In this document: positions 1-11,909 of the stretch, piece by piece | How positions within the stretch are numbered: position 1 is the first letter of the stretch | Layout: the number at the start of each line of letters is the position of its first letter | NCBI GenBank assembly: GCA_007026445.1 | Contig: VDMD01000007.1 | Location: 124,001-188,000, forward strand | DNA: 64,000 nt | From: Schizophyllum amplum | Lineage: Eukaryota; Basidiomycota; Agaricomycetes; Agaricales; Schizophyllaceae | Direction of reading: 5' to 3' | The notes under the pieces: generated by a model | Databases searched by the model: none | Told to the model about the DNA's origin: nothing | The model's input: only the letters and a program-made list of their open reading frames with translations | Program-made: the position numbers and the translations under genes

Positions 1-767
1 TAAACCGCCCACCCAGGTCAAGACCCGCGGGACGCTCTACGGCAAACGCGACGTCTTCACGTCCATCTCTGTGCGTCGTGCGCCCCCGCCCCGCACGCGC
101 GCTCCCGCTTACGCCCCTCTCAGCTCTCCCTGGCGCTCCCCGTGCGTGGAGTGTTCCCGACCCATGACCTATAGCTCATGCCCCACCGCAGCTTTCGTAT
201 ACCCGCGGCACCGTGATACCATGCAGCCTGACAATTTCGTGCGCGGACGCTCCCGCGCTCGACGCTCTCGCGCGCCCCGCGCACCTCTCCGTCCACCTGC
301 AGCGCCGGCTGAGCATGCGCGTAGCGGCGCCGACTGGCCACCGCCGTGCCGCCACTACCACCACCCCTACGGCGCCCACGGACCAAGCCACGCCAGTGTC
401 CCGCGCGGTATGGTGGCCCGCCGCAGCAGGGACAGGCGGGCAGCGCGCCACGTTCCGTGGTGAAATATGGCTACCGCGGAATCTCAAACCGTCTTTCGCG
501 ATCCCATATTTCAGCCTCAATGTGAGTGTCATTTTCAGTTTTCATTTTCTGAATGCGCGATCGGGTCGAATATTGTGGCACGCTGACGCCGAGCAACTAC
601 AGTACTCCGTGGTGCTTCTACCGTTGTCTGCCAGCTTCTACGTTCCAGAGGATAAGGGGGTGCTACTGGAAGAAACTGTCGAGATCGCGACAGTCCCGGC
701 TGTCGGTCCCAAGGCGCGAAGGTACGCGCCGTCCGCGACCGCAGACAGGCCGTCAGAACTGGGATGA
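1..767 (+). CDS. arrestin-like protein, C-terminal part (5' end outside window)
   Basis: Four exons are visible: ..-70, 124-141, 192-521 and 603-767, ending in TGA. The introns are 53, 50 and 81 bp with GT-AG ends, and each junction keeps frame 0. The joined protein reads a TLYGKRDVFTSIS strand, then SLALP, then SYTRGTVIPCSLTIS, then a variable loop, then a conserved V..A.WWP stretch, then FRGEIWLP and PYFSLNYSVVLLP. This order and spacing is what I know from fungal arrestin-like proteins, which act as adaptors at membranes, often linking cargo to ubiquitin ligases. Exon 124-141 is only 18 nt. The C-terminal tail after PEDKGVLLEE is short and shows no PY motif. The partner and role here cannot be told from sequence. 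Confidence 0.72.
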
Positions 768-2438
768 CGGACGCACAAGCACGTGCCTGGTGTAGGGGAA
801 CCTGGAGAGCCAAAGAAAAATTCGACGATGGCTTGAATTGAGCTGGTCTCGAATCAGCCGACCTGTACATGCTATCTTCGTACCTCTTAATTTATTCTGT
901 ATCTTATTTACATTGTCGTGAGGCGCCCTTCGAGACTTCATATGCCCACGCGAAACTTCAGTTGCCTTCTAGCAGAAGCCAAGGCGCAGGCCTAAGCCCA
1001 AGTTCGGAAGTCCGAAGTTCGCAATTGCGGCAATCACCGACGGTCACGAGACAGCGTGGGAGAATGCGTGTGCCGGTTCAACTTGGGTCGCTTTCTCACT
1101 CATGGCGGCGTGAGACTTGTGAATGTCAATTCACGGCGCTCCATTAGCCGGCGGTAGCTCTACCGCGGCGAGTTGTTGAATGAATAGTGGCTTTTGGGGA
1201 TATAGGAAGACAGAAGGACCCTGACGAGAGCTCCTCGGGAGTTGTTCACAAAGCAAGTGAAGCGGTAACAGAGTGGTGATCGTGTTTCTCGACGCCATGT
1301 AGGTCGCGTACATTTACATTATCTTTGAACGCAGCAGTGACTGTGCAGTGCGCATTGAATCTTTCAAGCCATCGCGCCTTGCCACTTAAGATGGTCGCTG
1401 GTGTACATGGATACATGCAGAACCGATGAATTACATCGGTCCCACTCGCATTTATAACGCGACGAGTTCCGCTGACCTGAATACGCTGAAGGGAACGAAT
1501 CCGCCATACAATGACCCGATGAGATGAAGGCGAAAGCTACCTCTCCAGCGACGCCTGTCGGAAATGGGACATCGAATAAGAACAAGGAGCGAGATTGCGA
1601 CATGAAGTCTGTCGAGGACGTGGGAGGACTCTAGTTACAGATCGAAGAAGGGCTATGCGCCGCTGTCTGGTGCACAGCCAAACTTGCAGTGGGATAGGAA
1701 CGAAGAGCACGAGGCGTAGAGCGACTGATATGACTTAAGTTCGTGGGACCAACATTCGGTAAGTCGAACTTGCCACTCGCTGACAGTTCGACTGGCAGCC
1801 ACCGCTCACGCACGCATGCCGACATGTCGCCAGAATCGAGTCGACCGCCGAGGATGCAGGCAGGAGTTTGTATGAATGTCGAGCTGGCAGCCGTAAGTGT
1901 TCTTGGGCTGCGATTCGCCGGACGCGATTCACGTCGGCGCACATCGGCGTCTCGAGCTGCCCTTCCAGCTGGGCGAGCGAAGCGGCCATAAGACGGCATG
2001 GCCTCGTGATGTTCACTCGCTATTGAGCTCTGTCAGGTCACAAAGTGCAGCGGATGTTGAGGAAAAGGGGGCATATGAGGGCTTCCGCTGTGCGTCCAGT
2101 GAACTGTGACTTGGAGAGCTCGGAGTCGGAAGATGGTAAATATGTCAAAATTGATGGTGGCGCGTGAGCTGCATTTGCACGTGTTTGTCTTTGCCTTCAG
2201 AGCCAAACAGGACTCAGGGCAAACCAAATCGGGGAGTCGATGCAGACCAGCTCGAAAGTCGGACGAAGCGAGTCGGATGGAGCACGGGTGAGTCGGGCTG
2301 AAGCTGCTTGTCGTCGGCGCTCACAGCGGCGCGCAGAGATCTTCAGTATGGCCACATGCAACCTATTCACGAGCGCCGCAGCTCGTCCGCCTCGGTGCGC
2401 ACCCGTCTGCGCTCGTTTCCAAGCTGGCTCGTTGCTGA
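768..2438. other. intergenic, no supported gene
   Basis: About 1.7 kb with short open frames only. None has a recognisable motif, a conserved-looking intron pattern or codon use like its neighbours. The 5' exon of the SANT-like gene downstream may begin here: an ATG at 2240 is followed by a GTGAGT donor at 2288. Confidence 0.6.
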
Positions 2439-3922
2439 TCACCGCCCACACAGACATATGCGACGCACGCAGGCATCGGGCAGGCGCTTGCCAGTCACCT
2501 AGCGCCACCCCCGTACCCGCGCGCCGACGCATACCGCATAGCCTCTCCCGCCCCCGCCCCTGCACCCCCCTCCCCGGTTCATCACCAGGTGGCCTTTGCG
2601 CCACAGACGTCCCCCGCTTTGAAGCGCAAGCAGACGGAGCAGACACTGCTCACCCATGCCCCGCCCAAGCGCCGCCGCGACGCCGAGGACACGCCGGACA
2701 CATACGATCCCGAGGGCGGCGGCCAGGGCGCCAAGCACTGGACCGACGACGAGAAGACGAAACTCTTCCAGTGGCTCATGGGTAATAACATGGACGAGCA
2801 CTGGAATGCACTTCGCGCGACAAAAAACTCCTGCCTGCGCGATTGCGCAAGCGAGGTCTTCGACAACAAGAAGACGTACCAAGCCCTGAAGGGTTGTTAC
2901 GAGCGCAACTTCAACATATTCCGCCAGATCTACGCCTTCGAGAATTACTGTGCGCAAAGCGGACACCCAGACTTGTCCGCGTACGGAGAGACGGACCGCA
3001 TCCGCGAGTACGAGCGTCGTCTGCAGTCAGCGAAAAGGGCGGGCTGCGACGTTGGAAACATCAACGCACGCACCGTTGATCACTGGCGTCGCAACGGTTG
3101 GTATGACCTCTTTTACCGCCGCTGGAACGGCGATCCTGCCACAACGCGGCCAGTGACCACGCGCGCCACAAACGGCACTGGTACCAGCGTCGCGCCCGAG
3201 CAGCCCGACGACGATGGTCCAGACTACACAGATGGCGCTGGAACGAGTATGCCCTCCGCTCCTCCACCCACGAATACGGCTCTGTCTTTCATCAACATGG
3301 GTCCACCGCCAACTGCCGCACCACCGTCGTCTCACATGCCGCCTCCGTCTCATCCGCACTACGCGGCCCATCCGGGCCCTGGCCCTGGCCCGTCTTCAAA
3401 CACACAATACTCGCACACCCCTGTTCCAGCTCCAGCCCAGCCGCCGCCACAGCCAGCACCAGCACCTGCACCTGCGCCGATCCTTCCTCCTCCTACGTCG
3501 CACGCCCTCGCAGCGCAGAGCCCTGCGGGTCACGAGGGGCCCGTGACGATAACGCTTACCCAGCCGATGCTCGCCGCGTATATGCAGTTCCTGCAAACAC
3601 AGACGCAGAATCTTCAGGTTCAGACGCAGACAAACAAGCTGAAGCTCGACTACCTGCGTCGGAAAGAAGAGCGCGAGGAGCGGGAAAGCCGGGAGCGGTA
3701 CGAGGTGGAGCGTCTGCGCGTCGAGCGGGAAGAACGGGAGCACGAACATACGAAGCACGCTGCGAGTGTCAAGCAGAAGAGCGATCGCGCGATTGTGAGT
3801 GCCAGCCTTCGTTTCAGAAACAGACGCTCACAGAATTCCAGGACCTTCTGGGTAATCCGGCAGTTGACCCGTCGATAAAGCAGGTCGCAGGCGACTATCT
3901 CAAGAAGCTGTTTATGGACTAG
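2439..3922 (+). CDS. SANT/Myb-like DNA-binding domain protein
   Basis: The frame is open from 2439 and runs through GTG 2589 to a donor at 3795. After a 47-bp intron (3795-3841) the last exon 3842-3922 ends in TAG. The N-terminal half holds a SANT/Myb-like module with WTDDEKTKLFQWLMG, then a helical region containing YERNFNIFRQIYAFENY and a VDHWRRNGWYDLFYRRW segment. A long Pro/Ala/Gln-rich linker follows, then a charged coiled coil rich in ERE repeats (about 3650-3790). Known proteins of this layout are putative transcription regulators, so a nuclear role is inference. The start is unresolved: no in-frame ATG lies in the open part, so an upstream exon (possibly 2240-2287) spliced to an acceptor at 2453, 2483 or 2588 is likely. 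Confidence 0.7.
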
Positions 3923-4809
3923 GTACTAACGGGATCAGTATGTCTGATATGCCTATGCGCTGTATCTTTACCTATGTATATTCCCGCTACTTCACTTACT
4001 TTACAGCACAAACATAAACAGCGTTGCATCCTCATTCTAGTTGGCGGCTAGCCAGTATGCATGGGCCACTCACTCCGCACTGATGCAGTTGAATCCTCGT
4101 GCACGCTCACCGCTTAGTCGTATGAACCGCGAGCTTGAACCACGACTGCCAGCAGAGCGGTTCACTTCGAACCTGGCCTTCTTTGGCTCGCAGAAGTTCG
4201 GAGGGCGGCGCCATACATGACGCCCGCGCGGACCTCCGCGGCGAGTCGCCGACGAGCTGCCATACATATTGGACCGTATCAGCGGTATCACAGCGAGCAT
4301 GAATCAGGCCTGAATAGATCAGGCGAGCCAATGCTGAAGCTCTGAAGCTGAAGTTGCGCTGAATGAGTAGTGCGCCGAGAATACTGTCGGCAGCTCCGAG
4401 TTGCTGCTTACCGCACTGCAGGTAAACAACCCTCGTACGGCATACACATGTAGAGGGGCCAGATGGTGTAAGTGCGAGGGAGGCAATGGTGATGAATGGA
4501 GAAGACAAGGCGCGCGCTCGCAAGTTGACACTCACTCAGACTGCTGCTTATATGCCCACAAAGGGTGGCAGTGCAAACTATACGTCAATCAGAAGATTCA
4601 CCCGCGCGGGACGAGTATGTCTGACGCGACGCGACATGCTTCGTGACATGTAGATTCGCGTCGTACGGTCACGAGACCGCTCGGAAGTCGAACTGTGGGA
4701 TGACTTTCCAAGATCTAGATACACAAAGGCGGCGTTGACACAGAAAGTCGGTCGCTGTCAAGCTCTTCGGACAAAGCGCCTCGCCTTGGGACAGTCTTCC
4801 AACTTGCTC
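3923..4809. other. intergenic between convergent genes
   Basis: This is the shared 3' flank of the SANT-like gene (+) and the carboxylesterase (-). No coding motif or strong repeat was seen on either strand. Confidence 0.6.
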
Positions 4810-7359
4810 CTACTGCCCGACCGCCTCGCTCACGCTTTCCCAGAATCTGTGACGACGGTAAGCGCGTCGGTCACACGTCAGTCAAGGAACACACCTGCAG
4901 CGCTCAAACAAATCGGCATCCGTGTGTATGAGACGCACTACGGGTTCGTCTCTGGTGCGATTGAACAGCATCTCAGCAGGAGAGGACGAAGACCATACGG
5001 GCCACTTCGGCCTGATGCCCTCAGTCATACCGCTCGTGGGCTTTTCGTCGAGAGCTCCAGAGCGTGCAAAGTCGAAGATAGCACCGGCAAACGCGCGCTG
5101 GAAGGCTGGATTATCGAAACGCTGTGCTGGCGCGGGATCACGACTAACAAAGAGTTGCGAAAGCATGCAGAGTCAGCGAAATCAAGAACTCGGGTTTAAA
5201 GACCTACGAAGGGAAGTAGTATGGCACATCTTGACCGTGTCGCCCTGGTGGGATGGCGAATAGACCCTCCAAGAATGTCAGAGGAGAGGGCGCAGGCCAT
5301 GCAATGTTACACACCTTATACGGTGCATCGAACGCACGCAGCAACGTGTAGCCAGGGCAAATGAATATCGCTGCACGATGTCAGTATGTCAGTCACAACA
5401 AGATCGGCATCACTGGAGTAGGAAGAGGAATCTGGAGGTTCCGTAAAGAGACACGACGGAGACTCAGACAGCCGAAGGACGACAAGATCATGCTCACATT
5501 CCCCGACGATCGCTACAGCCCTCTGCAGGTCGTCTCCAACGCCGTGATATGCTTCTACGCCCTCTAGAACTTGTGCTGCGCTGAGCTTAGGGAACACATA
5601 TTCCAGATACGTCGCTGTGTCGTGCTCAGGGCGTGTAGGATCGACGAAATTGACGCCCTCGAAGGTGACTCCGAGGGCCAAAAGGTGATTCTGAGGGGAA
5701 CACATGAGTACATCATGGAAGGTGCCGAACATAGAGCAATTTTAAAGAAATTTGAACGCAAGGAGGAAGACCTTAGCAGAAGTCCTGGCCACATACCGCG
5801 TTTAACCTTCGCCGAGCAAGTGCTTGAGAGGGCCGCTCTCGGATAAATTCGCCGTCAACCACGGGGACGAACAAAAAAGTGCCGTAATAGGCCTCCGCGG
5901 CCATCTCTAGATTGGTGCCTGCAAGGAGACGGGCGTCCGCGCCTCGCAGGCAGTGAAGACGATGCCCTGCGGCGGCACAACTAGTGACTTGTTGAGCAAC
6001 ACATCCGACGTGTACTTGTTGGGTGCCACAAATTAGCACGCATATAGGCAAGCCTGTCTACACACCCGGTTCGTCTGAGGAGCTCCGCATAAATTTCCTG
6101 AGGTCGGAGGATCATCTGAGGCTGTTGAACTGAAGGTCAAAGCAAACGAGACGTACCTCAGGGATAGGGTCATCAAATGCGTATTGTGGAGGCAGGAAGG
6201 TCGAACTGGCGATGGCTCTTTTGAAAAGCGGCGGTGAAGTGCGCCCGCCATTTGCTATAAGCTGCTGCATGACAGAACCGGCGCCTTTGAATAGCTATGG
6301 TGTCAATTATTTGATACCGACAGGACTACTGAATGGGCTACGTACCTGCCGACTCTCCCCATAATGTCACGTCGGTTGGGTCTCCCCCAAACTTTGCAAT
6401 CTAGCGTGGTGCTGTAGCTTCAGCGGTTTTTTTCCTAATCAAGATCCGTACGCACATGACCTCGAATCCATTTGAGCGCAAAATCTTGGTCGACTGTGCA
6501 TGTGTGAGCTGAGATAAATGTCCAGAATTGACAGTCCTACGCAGGCCGGCATTCGCCGTTCCGTCGTTCTGCAGTTCGTTCCCAGCAAGAAAGCCGAAGA
6601 CGCCGAGACGATACTGAATTTCGACGATGACCAGTGCACCCTCACCCTGGCGCAGGAGATCAGCGCCATCGTATGCGGCCACGTTCCCGTTCATATAGCC
6701 GCCACCGTGTATCCAGACCAGTACGGGTAGCCGTGTTCCTGGATACAGACCACCAGGAGCGTAGACGCTGAGACAGGTGGATACACTGAATGAGACTGCG
6801 CTCTCCGGAAATATTATGAGACTCACTTGAGGAAAAGACAATCCTCGGACCAGTCTACGGTAGGTGCCCGAGGAGCGTGTTGCCGGCCCACGCTGAAGTC
6901 AAGCGGCGAAGGGTTCATCCCCCGACTTCCTTGCGCGCACATCTTGGGCTGCGTGTCCGCTTTAAGAATGCCGGGTTCAGGCAAAGGAGGCCGTGGCGCA
7001 CGCCAGCGCAAGTTCCCTACGGGTACATGAGTAACTCATAGAGCTGGTATGATGACGGCTCTGTTCAGGAAGGTGGCCTCACCCGTTGGTGCCGCAGCGT
7101 ACCGGATGCCCAAGAAGCGCGCCATTTCATCAGTGCAAACTCCCTCATAGCGGACATAGCCCAGGTCAACACCGCATGATCCCATAGAGTCGGAGCTCTG
7201 AGGTTCTAATAGGACGAAAACCTTGAACAAAGCGTACAGCAGGAAAAGGCAAAACGCTATGAAGAGGAGCGCGGAGGAACTGAAGGGGCCACGTTTGAAG
7301 ACGATATAGAGCCATCGACTGGGTGACGCGGCTTCAGAGCCGCGGTGCGGCAGCCTCAT
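4810..7359 (-). CDS. type-B carboxylesterase with N-terminal membrane anchor
   Basis: Thirteen exons, all in frame, encode 580 aa: 7359-7083, 7016-6827, 6767-6541, 6493-6456, 6400-6346, 6284-6157, 6115-6066, 5980-5797, 5690-5498, 5370-5315, 5266-5208, 5143-4895, 4846-4810. A hydrophobic segment at about residues 27-53 suggests a type II anchor, so the catalytic domain would face outside or the secretory lumen. Family marks are RYAAAPTG near the start, SEDCLFLNVY, an oxyanion-hole HGGG, the nucleophile elbow GESAG (Ser261), the acid in TFEGVNF (Glu394) and the His of GRHGQDV (His476). The full Ser-Glu-His triad is present, so the enzyme should be active. These enzymes hydrolyse esters or lipids; the substrate is unknown. 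Read without splicing the locus looks shattered, but all breaks are explained by introns of 46-106 bp. Confidence 0.9.
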
Positions 7360-8185
7360 GATGGTAAGAGGGAGGTGCAGACAAGCGCATGAGCGCTTAC
7401 AACTCGGCGGTGTGGTTTGGGATCGGCGGCGGCGGGTTCGTGACGTTAGAGGTCACGGGTACGTTCGGCATATCCCGGTAAAAGTTGAACTTCCAGCAAG
7501 TACTTATGTATGTACGTCTCGTAAGGAGCATACATCCTGCTTCAGACTGGTTGACTGCTTCGTAGATATCCAGGAGGAACCCCAGGTAAGTAAGTCTGCT
7601 TACTTGGTACCCAAACAGCGAGCACAACACGCGGGAGCTCAAGCGCTCATGCGCGCCAGGCAGTTGCCGGCTATCACCATTGTTCTTCCTGGCCTCTGCG
7701 CAGCCTTTGCGTTTGTCCGCTCGCGCCGCTCGGACTTACAAAAAAAAGAAGTGTTCCACTTAGACGCAAACAACTCCTTCAGTCACGGCAGAAGGTAGTC
7801 TTCCAAGGTCATAGTTATTGACTGCTGTACCCAGGTTGTACCGCCCCTCCCGAGTATAGGTACATGATGATGCGTTGAAGTATTCCGTGTGCTGTATACA
7901 TACTGCAATAAGGGCATAGAGGGAGCGTGCGATAGGATAAGTTACGATGGACAGCGATGTGCGATGCAATGGTCGTGCGATATCAAGCGAGAACGGAGGC
8001 AATGCGTGGGGGGGGAAGGTATAGGATATTTATGTGGACGAGCCGTGAGAGGTTATGGACATGACAGGTGCGCATGCACTCCACATCCTGTTCGTGACGT
8101 GCGTAAAATGCTGGGGGGAAGTCGGATGCTGAGGATCCCGGAGAAGTAGTAGTGCAGGACGAAGGTCATGTTCTGGCCCATCAAC
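7360..8185. other. intergenic, upstream of the carboxylesterase
   Basis: It holds the 3' flank of the AhpC-like gene and the probable promoter of the esterase (both on the minus strand). No clear TATA box lies near the esterase ATG at 7359. A 146-aa open frame on the plus strand (7358-7798) has no recognisable motif. Confidence 0.5.
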
Positions 8186-10170
8186 CTATTGGAACGGCCC
8201 GATGGGCGTGGGCACGCCGCCTGCGGGAGTGTACAGACCACCTCCCCACGATACGCTGTGCCGGAACCGCTTCTTTCGTTCTTTGATAGTCTCGGGCGAG
8301 GGCTTTTCACTACTCGGCATGTCGTCGGAGCGCGCGACGAAGGCGACAGCCTGCTGACGCGCCTCGCTGCCGCCGTCGAAGCTGAGGCTCCGGGCTCGCG
8401 GACCGTCGTGACCAGTACTACGTCCAGCTGAACCGACGCCAGCGGCACTGAGCAGCTCCTCAAACAGCGCATGGTCCCGTGTGCTTGCCATCCGATGTGC
8501 GTATCGACAGCGAAGGGAACTGTGTACAATCAGCCAGTCGTCAGGACACAAGAATATCTCAGAACGCACCCGTCTGCCCCCGCTTCGAACACGAATTCGC
8601 CGCCGAGCTGATTGATCTCGCCGCTGTTGGCCAAAGCCGCCTCGCCACGGAGCACGCGCATGACCAAACCTACAAAGCCGTCCTTCTTTCGCGGCGCGGG
8701 ACCCACACGAGCCTCCGTTGCCTCCTGCATGCCGAGCGCGCTGTACAAGGGTCGTCCCTCGTCTGTATACATGCTCACGCGCACACGACTCTGCCCGCAT
8801 ACGTGCCCGTCCTGGAACCCAAGCACGCGCATGTACTTCGCGATAAGCGAGTGTGCGCCTGTGCTCACGAGGACGAGGTCGCAATCCTGCTTCGCATCGT
8901 CGAGACGCAAGAGCGCAGAGCGAATGGCGGACACGTACGCCTGGTCGTGCGGGCACCAGAAGTGGCGGAGGAAGACGACAATGGTGGTGTGGGCGCTGTC
9001 AGGTGATGTCGACGATCTGAGAACAGCGCCGAAGGGAACGCGCAGGCCCGAGGACGAGTGCAAGGGCAGCGATGCCAGACGCTGCAGCAGCTCGGGCTTC
9101 GGCAGATGCGGATCGATGGATGCAGTGTGCTCGCGCGGGGTGTCCTGCGCAACGCGAGGGGTCTCAGCCCTATCTTCCGACTCGCGTGGCGTCTTATTCG
9201 CCTTCGAAGAGGACGTCGAGGAGTTCGAGCGCGTGTGCACAGATGATGGAGGTGTCGAGCGTGCCTCCTCCGAGTCGAACATGGAGGTGCCGTCTTCGGA
9301 GATGGGCGTGATAGGACATGGCGACGCCCCCTTGCTAGGTGCAGACGTATTGAGGATGAGTGGCGACGACACAGAACGCCGCTTGACGTCCGCAATCGGA
9401 ATGAGGTTCTGTGGTGCACCAGGCGGAAGCTCCACGGAGAGGGGCAGAGATATGGAGGCCTTCCGTACGCGTGCCGCTGGTTTGGCGGGCGACTGGTCGG
9501 TTCCATCCACCCTGCGCTTCGATAAGAAGAACAAGCGCGAGAGCTTGGGCCTGCTCGCCTGCGTGTCTGCGGGCGATGTACCGTCTTCGTCCACAGATTG
9601 GAGGATATTGGGCGTGCTGGCGGTGTGGTGATGGCCGCTGCCTGAGCTGCTGCTTCCACTGCTTGCCTGCCGCGATATGATGGCTGGGGGTGTGAAGAGG
9701 CGCCACGACGAGCCACTTGGCGTAGGGCTGCCCTTGGCGTTCAAGTGCGATGTGATGGAGGGGAGTGGCGAGGCCGGGGATGCGAGGCCAATGGTGTTCG
9801 ATCGTTTGCGGTAATGGGGAGAAGGGTTAGGCCTAGACGCTGCTGTAACATCGGTCTCCGATACGTAGGAGAGCATGCACCCAAGCGGCGGGCTCGGCTG
9901 CAGCTCGTATGAATACGCATGAGCGCTGCCATCACGGCTGGAGGCGTGATGTTCGTCGTCGAAAGGGTCGCTGGCGCTGCTGATATCGTGTTGTGGGGGT
10001 GCGGCGAGGGAAGTGCGCCTCCGGGGGCTTTCCAACGGGCGACTCGGGTCCGGGGAAGGGCAATACAGCTCGAACAGCGCTGCCGCGTCGATGGACGGGG
10101 CTGGCTTGCGCTTTATGCGATGGACGCCTGGTGTGGACGACATGGGCTGCAGAGCTGCAGAGCTGGCCAT
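8186..10170 (-). CDS. disordered protein with C-terminal AhpC/TSA-like thioredoxin fold
   Basis: Two exons, 10170-8570 and 8519-8186, joined in phase 2 by a 51-bp intron, encode 644 aa. The open frame extends upstream but has no ATG before 10170, so that start was chosen. Residues 1 to about 390 are low-complexity Ser/Pro/Thr-rich with many RKAS- and SPS-like phosphorylatable patches. From about 395 to 535 lies a thioredoxin-like AhpC/TSA domain with FLRHFWCPHD, a region resembling CxS..R.RVSMYTDEGRPLYSALGM, and a closing RYAHRM. In relatives known to me the active site is usually CxxC; here it is CPHD (406-409), so the second Cys is lost. A one-Cys redox or purely regulatory role is possible. 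A TATA-like TTTATAAC lies about 195 bp upstream. Confidence 0.75.
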
Positions 10171-11909
10171 CTTCCTGATAAGAGCGAGATACTGGGGCAC
10201 CCCGTGGCGCGTCGAGTAGTCTTTGCGGTTTCGGAGTCCGTAAGATTCGGTGGTCAGGATACGACCGCGCGAGTCTGGTTCAGGGAACAAAGGAGAGAAG
10301 AACAAGGACTTCAAGAACAAAGACGGGGAGAGCTAAAGGAGAGAACTGATGTGCATGTGGAAGTTATAAAGAACCTGGCGTCGCGCGGCGCGCGCCATGG
10401 CGACATGCATGCCGCCACGTGTCTTCAATTGAATAGCTCCGCCCGGCGCCCGCCAACAGCCGCCCGTCAAACGCACTTCAGCCTGACTCCAGCCATGAAT
10501 CTAGCGGGATAAAGCTGTACTTATATGGGCATAGGGAGCGGGTAGGGCCTACGATACACGGCTCGTCATCGAAGAACAATACAACTTTCCGCATTAGGAA
10601 GGTGATGGCCATCATGTTGATTGTTTACTTCGTGTTCGTCTCCCTACTTTCGGTCTGCCACTCTGGCAAGTGGTGCTAGGTGGTGCGAATACTACATTGG
10701 TGAGAGCGTCTAGTTCAGTTTCATTGCGATGCTCGCAAGCGATGTCCGCAATTGTAGCGTCAAACGTGATGGTAAAGACATGAAGCTTGATATGGGACGA
10801 GCTTGTGGAGAGCAAGTAAAGGACGCGGGACGTGTCTGACGTTCCAACGTCGACTAAAATGTCTACCGCACGGTCATCGGGCACACTCTCACACACGCCA
10901 GAATCTCAGGAGCAACAGTCGAGGGAACCCAATCAGCCTCAATCACTGCCAGACCGACGAGTGACTTCAACGATGTTGTCGATCTTTTGAGCGACTCTCG
11001 TCGTATATACGACAGAGACCGCTCATCGCAAGCCCGTCGTCCAGTCCGACAATCGTGCGGTGCGATTACTCATCCGCTGGCGCTGTCGAAGCCATCGACT
11101 ACCGTCGAGCATCTGACGCACATCTCGACGAGCCGGTCAGCAAAACATCACGAGAAGTCCGCGCAGTGGCACTGAGCGGATGCTTGAGCGCCCATTGATG
11201 CCCAACCTCCGACGTTCGGAACCTCTCCCGCGTTCATACTGAGGCCATGTATACACCTTCGTTATTATCACGTTCGAATCGCCTCTCTTCTATCTTCAAC
11301 CAACGCGTAGTCCATGAGCAGGAAAGTTGCTTGCTACTGTAATTACGAACACGATGCGAAACGAGCGCGAGTCAAGTGGGATATGAGTAGTAGGGTTGTG
11401 CGTGCTATAATATACTGGATGCCGCAGACGAGACGTTCGTGATACTATCGTTAATCACAGGGCGGGACAGCGTGAGCGAGACATGCACAGGGACCGTGGG
11501 TGCGGGATGGACGACGGTGAGGGTGGACGATGGTGGGAGTGGGCGATGGGATGAGCGACGGGTACCGTGGAGGAGGCGACAGCGACCGTGAAGATAGAGA
11601 CTGGACCAGGGAGCGACGGGCGGCAAGCCGCGTGGACGAGGGAGAGGACAAGGCAAGGGATATAAAAGGGCGAGCCAGGGACGAGGCCATGAACAGGGTG
11701 GAAGGGACCGGGATGAACCAGAAATCAAGATGCAAGGGACAAAAAACAGACGCAAGAGTGATTAAAAATGGCGGTTAAATAACTTCCATGATCTGGGAGG
11801 GATATCAATCTGCGAAAGCGAAATTCTCGTCAGCTAGGAGCGGGGCAATCGTCGCCGGGGATGACTCACCCAAAAGGTATGGCATCACTGCACTGCAGTG
11901 GTGGCGAAA
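10171..11909. other. intergenic, no supported gene
   Basis: About 1.7 kb between two minus-strand genes. There is a purine-rich stretch around 11500-11700 (plus strand) and an isolated plus-strand TATAAAA at 11661-11667. Short frames downstream of it show no splicing pattern or motif. No gene is called. Confidence 0.5.

Noticed and set aside
4810..7359. Carboxylesterase as pseudogene
   Set aside because: Unspliced it looks broken many times, but thirteen exons join in frame with all catalytic residues present.
8612..9631. 339-aa plus-strand open frame
   Set aside because: It lies antisense to the AhpC-like gene, whose motifs and splicing are clear. High-GC coding DNA often leaves long antisense frames.
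11661..11667. Plus-strand TATAAAA as promoter of a new gene
   Set aside because: No spliced or motif-bearing coding sequence follows it.
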